From the NCBI GenBank assembly GCA_034096865.1, contig JAWQFJ010020187.1:1-20000 (forward strand): DNA of 20,000 bases. The letters are read 5' to 3'. Positions 17,823 to 20,000 of this stretch are shown here, piece after piece. The notes beneath the pieces were generated by a model. The model was not told the origin of the DNA and searched no databases. It was given only the letters and a program-made list of their open reading frames with translations. Numbering within the stretch: the first letter of the stretch is position 1; each line of letters starts with the position of its first letter. This DNA is from Theodoxus fluviatilis (lineage: Eukaryota; Mollusca; Gastropoda; Cycloneritida; Neritidae). The position numbers and the translations under genes were made by a program.

Positions 17823-18276
17823 TCAGCCTGAACTTTTTATATCTTTTTAGAAGAGGTTACATTGAACTTAAACCAAACTTTTTTTCACTAAAAATGCCTT
17901 TTTAAATACCTGACAAAGTGGATCCCCTGAGTGCTCATAGGAAAGGAGAGATGAGACAGCACACAGATTGTTGTTTACCAAAAATTTCCTGTTTTCTTTT
18001 ATTTTTTTTTAAATTGGAAATTTGTTTTAGAGTCAACCGAAAAAGATATGGTCTGTTGGGTTACCGTAACCTCAACTATTTGTTGTTGTTGGCCTAAATA
18101 CATCAACAACAACCATCATCAACATAGTAATTGCAGGCATCCTCCTTTTCATTCTCATAGTGATGCAGGAGAACATCCAACATGCCATTCCATGATCGTT
18201 TTTATTCCAGACCAAAATTGTTGTAATGAAGAAGAAAATAAATTTTGTTTGGGAAAAACATATTCCGCCATGACTT
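17823..18276. other. Intron 7, 5' part
   Basis: A/T-rich with T and A runs and a CAACAACAACCATCATCAACA patch near 18102. No exon or known repeat. Confidence 0.5.
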
Positions 18277-18289
18277 TCCTGAAAGAGGT

Positions 18290-18472
18290 TCCCCCTGTGG
18301 GTTCGGGGTAAGAATTGACCCACCGCGTCTCCCTACGCGATTCGCAAGAGACGAATAACTAGGGACACCGTGACTTGTATTGCGTTTACTCTAAACTGCT
18401 CTAGTGATTTTCATGCTTAGTGGCCTTACATAACCTTTAAAGGTTGATAGGCCGTAAAACACCATCCATCCA
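18290..18472 (+). mobile_element. SINE-like element, copy 3, with 13-bp target-site duplication
   Basis: A 183-bp unit is flanked by exact TCCTGAAAGAGGT at 18277-18289 and 18473-18485. It aligns with copy 2 from CCCCCTGTGGGTTCGGGGTA to the CATCCATCCA tail. The internal hairpin CGCGT/ACGCG (loop CTCCCT) and the 3' hairpin AACCT/AGGTT are intact. The short tail and clean flanks suggest a younger insertion than copy 1. Confidence 0.9.
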
Positions 18473-18485
18473 TCCTGAAAGAGGT

Positions 18486-18901
18486 ACTGTGGCCTAGACC
18501 ATATGGATCAGCGGGGATTGCGGTCAAGGGGGAGACTTTTTTGAGGGCCTGTTTGTTTTGGCAGATTCTGAGCTATTCAAGTAGTTAAAATTGTTTATGC
18601 CCATTATCTGAGCCTCACAGGTAATATTATTATTTCTATGTGAGAGAAATATGTTATCAAGAGGAAGAAATACAACTTGTCCCAAAGAAAAAAAAGTTGT
18701 CATAATATAATATTTATTTAAGGCACCTGTCAACATTTTTAAGGTTGCCTCCCTTTACGTGCGGCAAAGAGAGAGGAGCTGCAAAATGCTGCAAAAGCTG
18801 CCTCCTTTTGCACTTGGAGGAGACACACATGCTGCCCTGATGGGCTTGATGTCTTCTGTAGTTGGATTTCAAGACATCTCCCGGTGGCACATAATTGCTG
18901 C
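18486..18901. other. Intron 7, 3' part
   Basis: An A/T-rich stretch to about 18730 is followed by GC-richer sequence that may be an extension of the family X copy. The minus-strand open frame at 18714-18956 shows no family I can name. Confidence 0.4.
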
Positions 18902-18978
18902 TTGGGGCCGGCTCTGCTCGTGCTACTGAAGCAGACCCTGAAAGCTCAAAGACCACAGCAATCCAGCTAATGAGGGAG
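18902..18978 (+). repeat. Dispersed repeat family X, copy B
   Basis: TTGGGGCCGGCTCTGCTCGTGCTACTGAAGCAGACCCTGAAAGCTC and then ATCCAGCTAATGAGGGA align with 16563-16640, with many substitutions. It is the most diverged of the three copies. A continuous GC-richer stretch from about 18740 may belong to it. Confidence 0.55.
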
Positions 18979-19107
18979 GTATCGGTGCAGTACAGGCTGA
19001 ATGTCAGTCTTGGCTCTGCTTTAGGGACTTGATGTGTCGTGATAATAAAAATTTAAAAAATGGATTAATCATTGAATGACTACTTTATATCTTGCATTTG
19101 ATTTCAG

Positions 19108-19163
19108 TAAGGTGACAAACTCTGCTGCCATTCACTGCTCCGAAGACGTCGAGCCTGGTTACT
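19108..19163 (+). CDS. Calpain exon: linker between first and second domain III
   Basis: This 56-base exon has one base completing a Thr codon, 18 codons and one trailing base. The acceptor is TGCATTTGATTTCAG and the donor GTGAGT at 19164. The peptide KVTNSAAIHCSEDVEPGY continues the reading frame from the domain III end and leads into a second domain III start. It has little family signature of its own; the call rests on good splice sites, exact phase agreement on both sides and position. Confidence 0.82.
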
Positions 19164-19216
19164 GTGAGTTGTATTCATGTATTCCTTCATTCTTTTGTGT
19201 AGATTTGAGAGACAGA

Positions 19217-19220
19217 CACT

Positions 19221-19251
<31 letters not shown>

Positions 19252-19316
19252 TGAGAGAGAGAGAGAGAGAGAGAGTGGGGGGGGGGAGGGAGGGAGGGAG
19301 GGAGGGTCCAGGGAGG

Positions 19317-19355
<39 letters not shown>

Positions 19356-19443
19356 GGGGGGGGAGGGAGAGAGGGGGGGAGGGGGGAGAGAGGGGGAGGG
19401 AGAGAGTTAAAGAAAGCAAAAGATAAAAGGGAGGGGAGGGAGA

Positions 19444-19539
<96 letters not shown>

Positions 19540-19752
19540 GAGGTAGGAGGGAGGGAGGGAGGAGGGGAGGGAGGGAGGGAGGGAGGGAGGAGGGAGGGAG
19601 GGAGGGAGAGAGAGAGAGAGAGAGGGAGAGGGGGGGGGGGCGAGGGGAGGGGGGGGGGAGGGGGGGGGGGGGGAGAGGAAGATGGAGAGGGAGGGAGGAA
19701 GAGCGAGGGGGAGGGGGAGGGAGGGGGAGAGGGAGGGAGGGAGAGAGAGAGA
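19217..19752. repeat. 535-bp polypurine tract (GA, GGGA and G runs)
   Basis: It is nearly all A and G on the + strand with only about a dozen pyrimidines (for example TCC at 19308-19310, C at 19641). (GA)n blocks alternate with (GGGA)n, and there are G runs of 8-13 at about 19276-19284, 19355-19362 and 19631-19673. It fills most of the 749-bp intron. The Ser/Leu/Pro and Arg/Glu open frames over it are artefacts. Confidence 0.97.
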
Positions 19753-19912
19753 TGAATGCAGACTGACACACAAGTATCCCCCTCCAACCAACCTATATTC
19801 ATAACACACAAACATTACTCTGCTTGTTGCTCATTCTGTGTACTTCATACATTAGAACATCCCATCACCACTGCTTTTCTGTGCAATGAATGAGAGTGTT
19901 TTCTGCTTTCAG

Positions 19913-20000
19913 CCAAGAAGCAGGTCTTCTTTGGGGAGTGGCAGACTGGAGTGAATGCTGGAGGCCAAGTTTCCCACAGGGACACTTTCCACACCAACCC
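19913..20000 (+). CDS. Calpain exon: start of second domain III, cut by window end
   Basis: The acceptor TGTTTTCTGCTTTCAG ends at 19912. Two bases complete a Ser codon, then 28 codons run to the window edge. The peptide KKQVFFGEWQTGVNAGGQVS then HRDTFHTNP matches the domain III opening G-x-W-x-x-G-x-T-A-G-G ... D-T-F-x-x-N-P-Q-Y better than the first copy does. A second such opening after a complete domain III means the protein has at least two domain III copies in tandem, as in calpain-7 and calpain-10 types. Whether a penta-EF-hand or C2 domain follows cannot be seen. Confidence 0.94.

Noticed and set aside
18714..18956. Minus-strand 80-residue open frame as a small gene
   Set aside because: It overlaps the family X repeat, shows no known motif, and sits in an intron. 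It might be part of a repeat's old ORF, but nothing supports a host gene.
19159..19815. Ser/Leu/Pro-rich (minus) and Arg/Glu-rich (plus) open frames of up to 218 residues
   Set aside because: They are artefacts of the polypurine tract, located between two calpain exons.

Overview
The window is non-coding-rich genomic DNA from an animal, most likely a lophotrochozoan and probably a gastropod mollusc. Every coding segment is a short exon bounded by AG acceptors and GTRAG-type donors, introns are hundreds to thousands of bases long, and the introns are full of microsatellites, SINE-like units with CATC tails, LINE remnants and a Penelope-like remnant. The taxon is inferred from repeat character and is not proven. 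There is no prokaryotic operon, phage, CRISPR array or viral gene.

The one real gene is an internal part of a calpain-family cysteine protease on the + strand. Nine exons (579-756, 1933-1998, 8671-8759, 10812-10975, 14113-14214, 16133-16233, 17570-17778, 19108-19163, 19913 to the window end) join with consistent phase into 350 complete codons. They encode the second half of the protease core with the catalytic His and Asn, then a complete domain III (C2-like, CBSW), then the start of a second domain III copy. The catalytic Cys exon lies upstream and the C-terminus lies downstream of the window.

The rest is intronic. 1-578 holds a trinucleotide repeat, remnants of dispersed repeats and a 56-bp direct duplication. 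Intron 1 holds about 560 bp of CA repeat. Intron 2 (6.7 kb) holds an unclassified GC-rich repeat, a LINE tail, TG and pentamer repeats, a 37-copy 82/84-bp satellite of 3.07 kb, a diverged 117-bp duplication, and the first of three SINE-like copies, whose tail has grown into about 260 bp of CATCC/CTCCC/CATC repeat. Intron 3 holds a possible MITE with TA-flanked inverted repeats and a SINE-like piece with a 19-bp minisatellite. Intron 4 holds SINE-like copy 2 and a 78-bp tandem repeat. Intron 5 holds a second LINE tail, purine tracts and an antisense Penelope/GIY-YIG remnant next to the exon 6 acceptor. Introns 6 and 7 hold two copies of another dispersed repeat and SINE-like copy 3. Intron 8 is mostly one 535-bp polypurine tract.

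The most interesting signals are: three copies of one SINE-like family with 10-13 bp target-site duplications and paired changes in a terminal hairpin; a frame-neutral exon carrying the catalytic His and flanked by complementary CA and TG repeats; a DxDxDG loop at the protease/domain III junction; and a dimeric-to-monomeric change along the intronic satellite. I found no convincing new multi-gene system.
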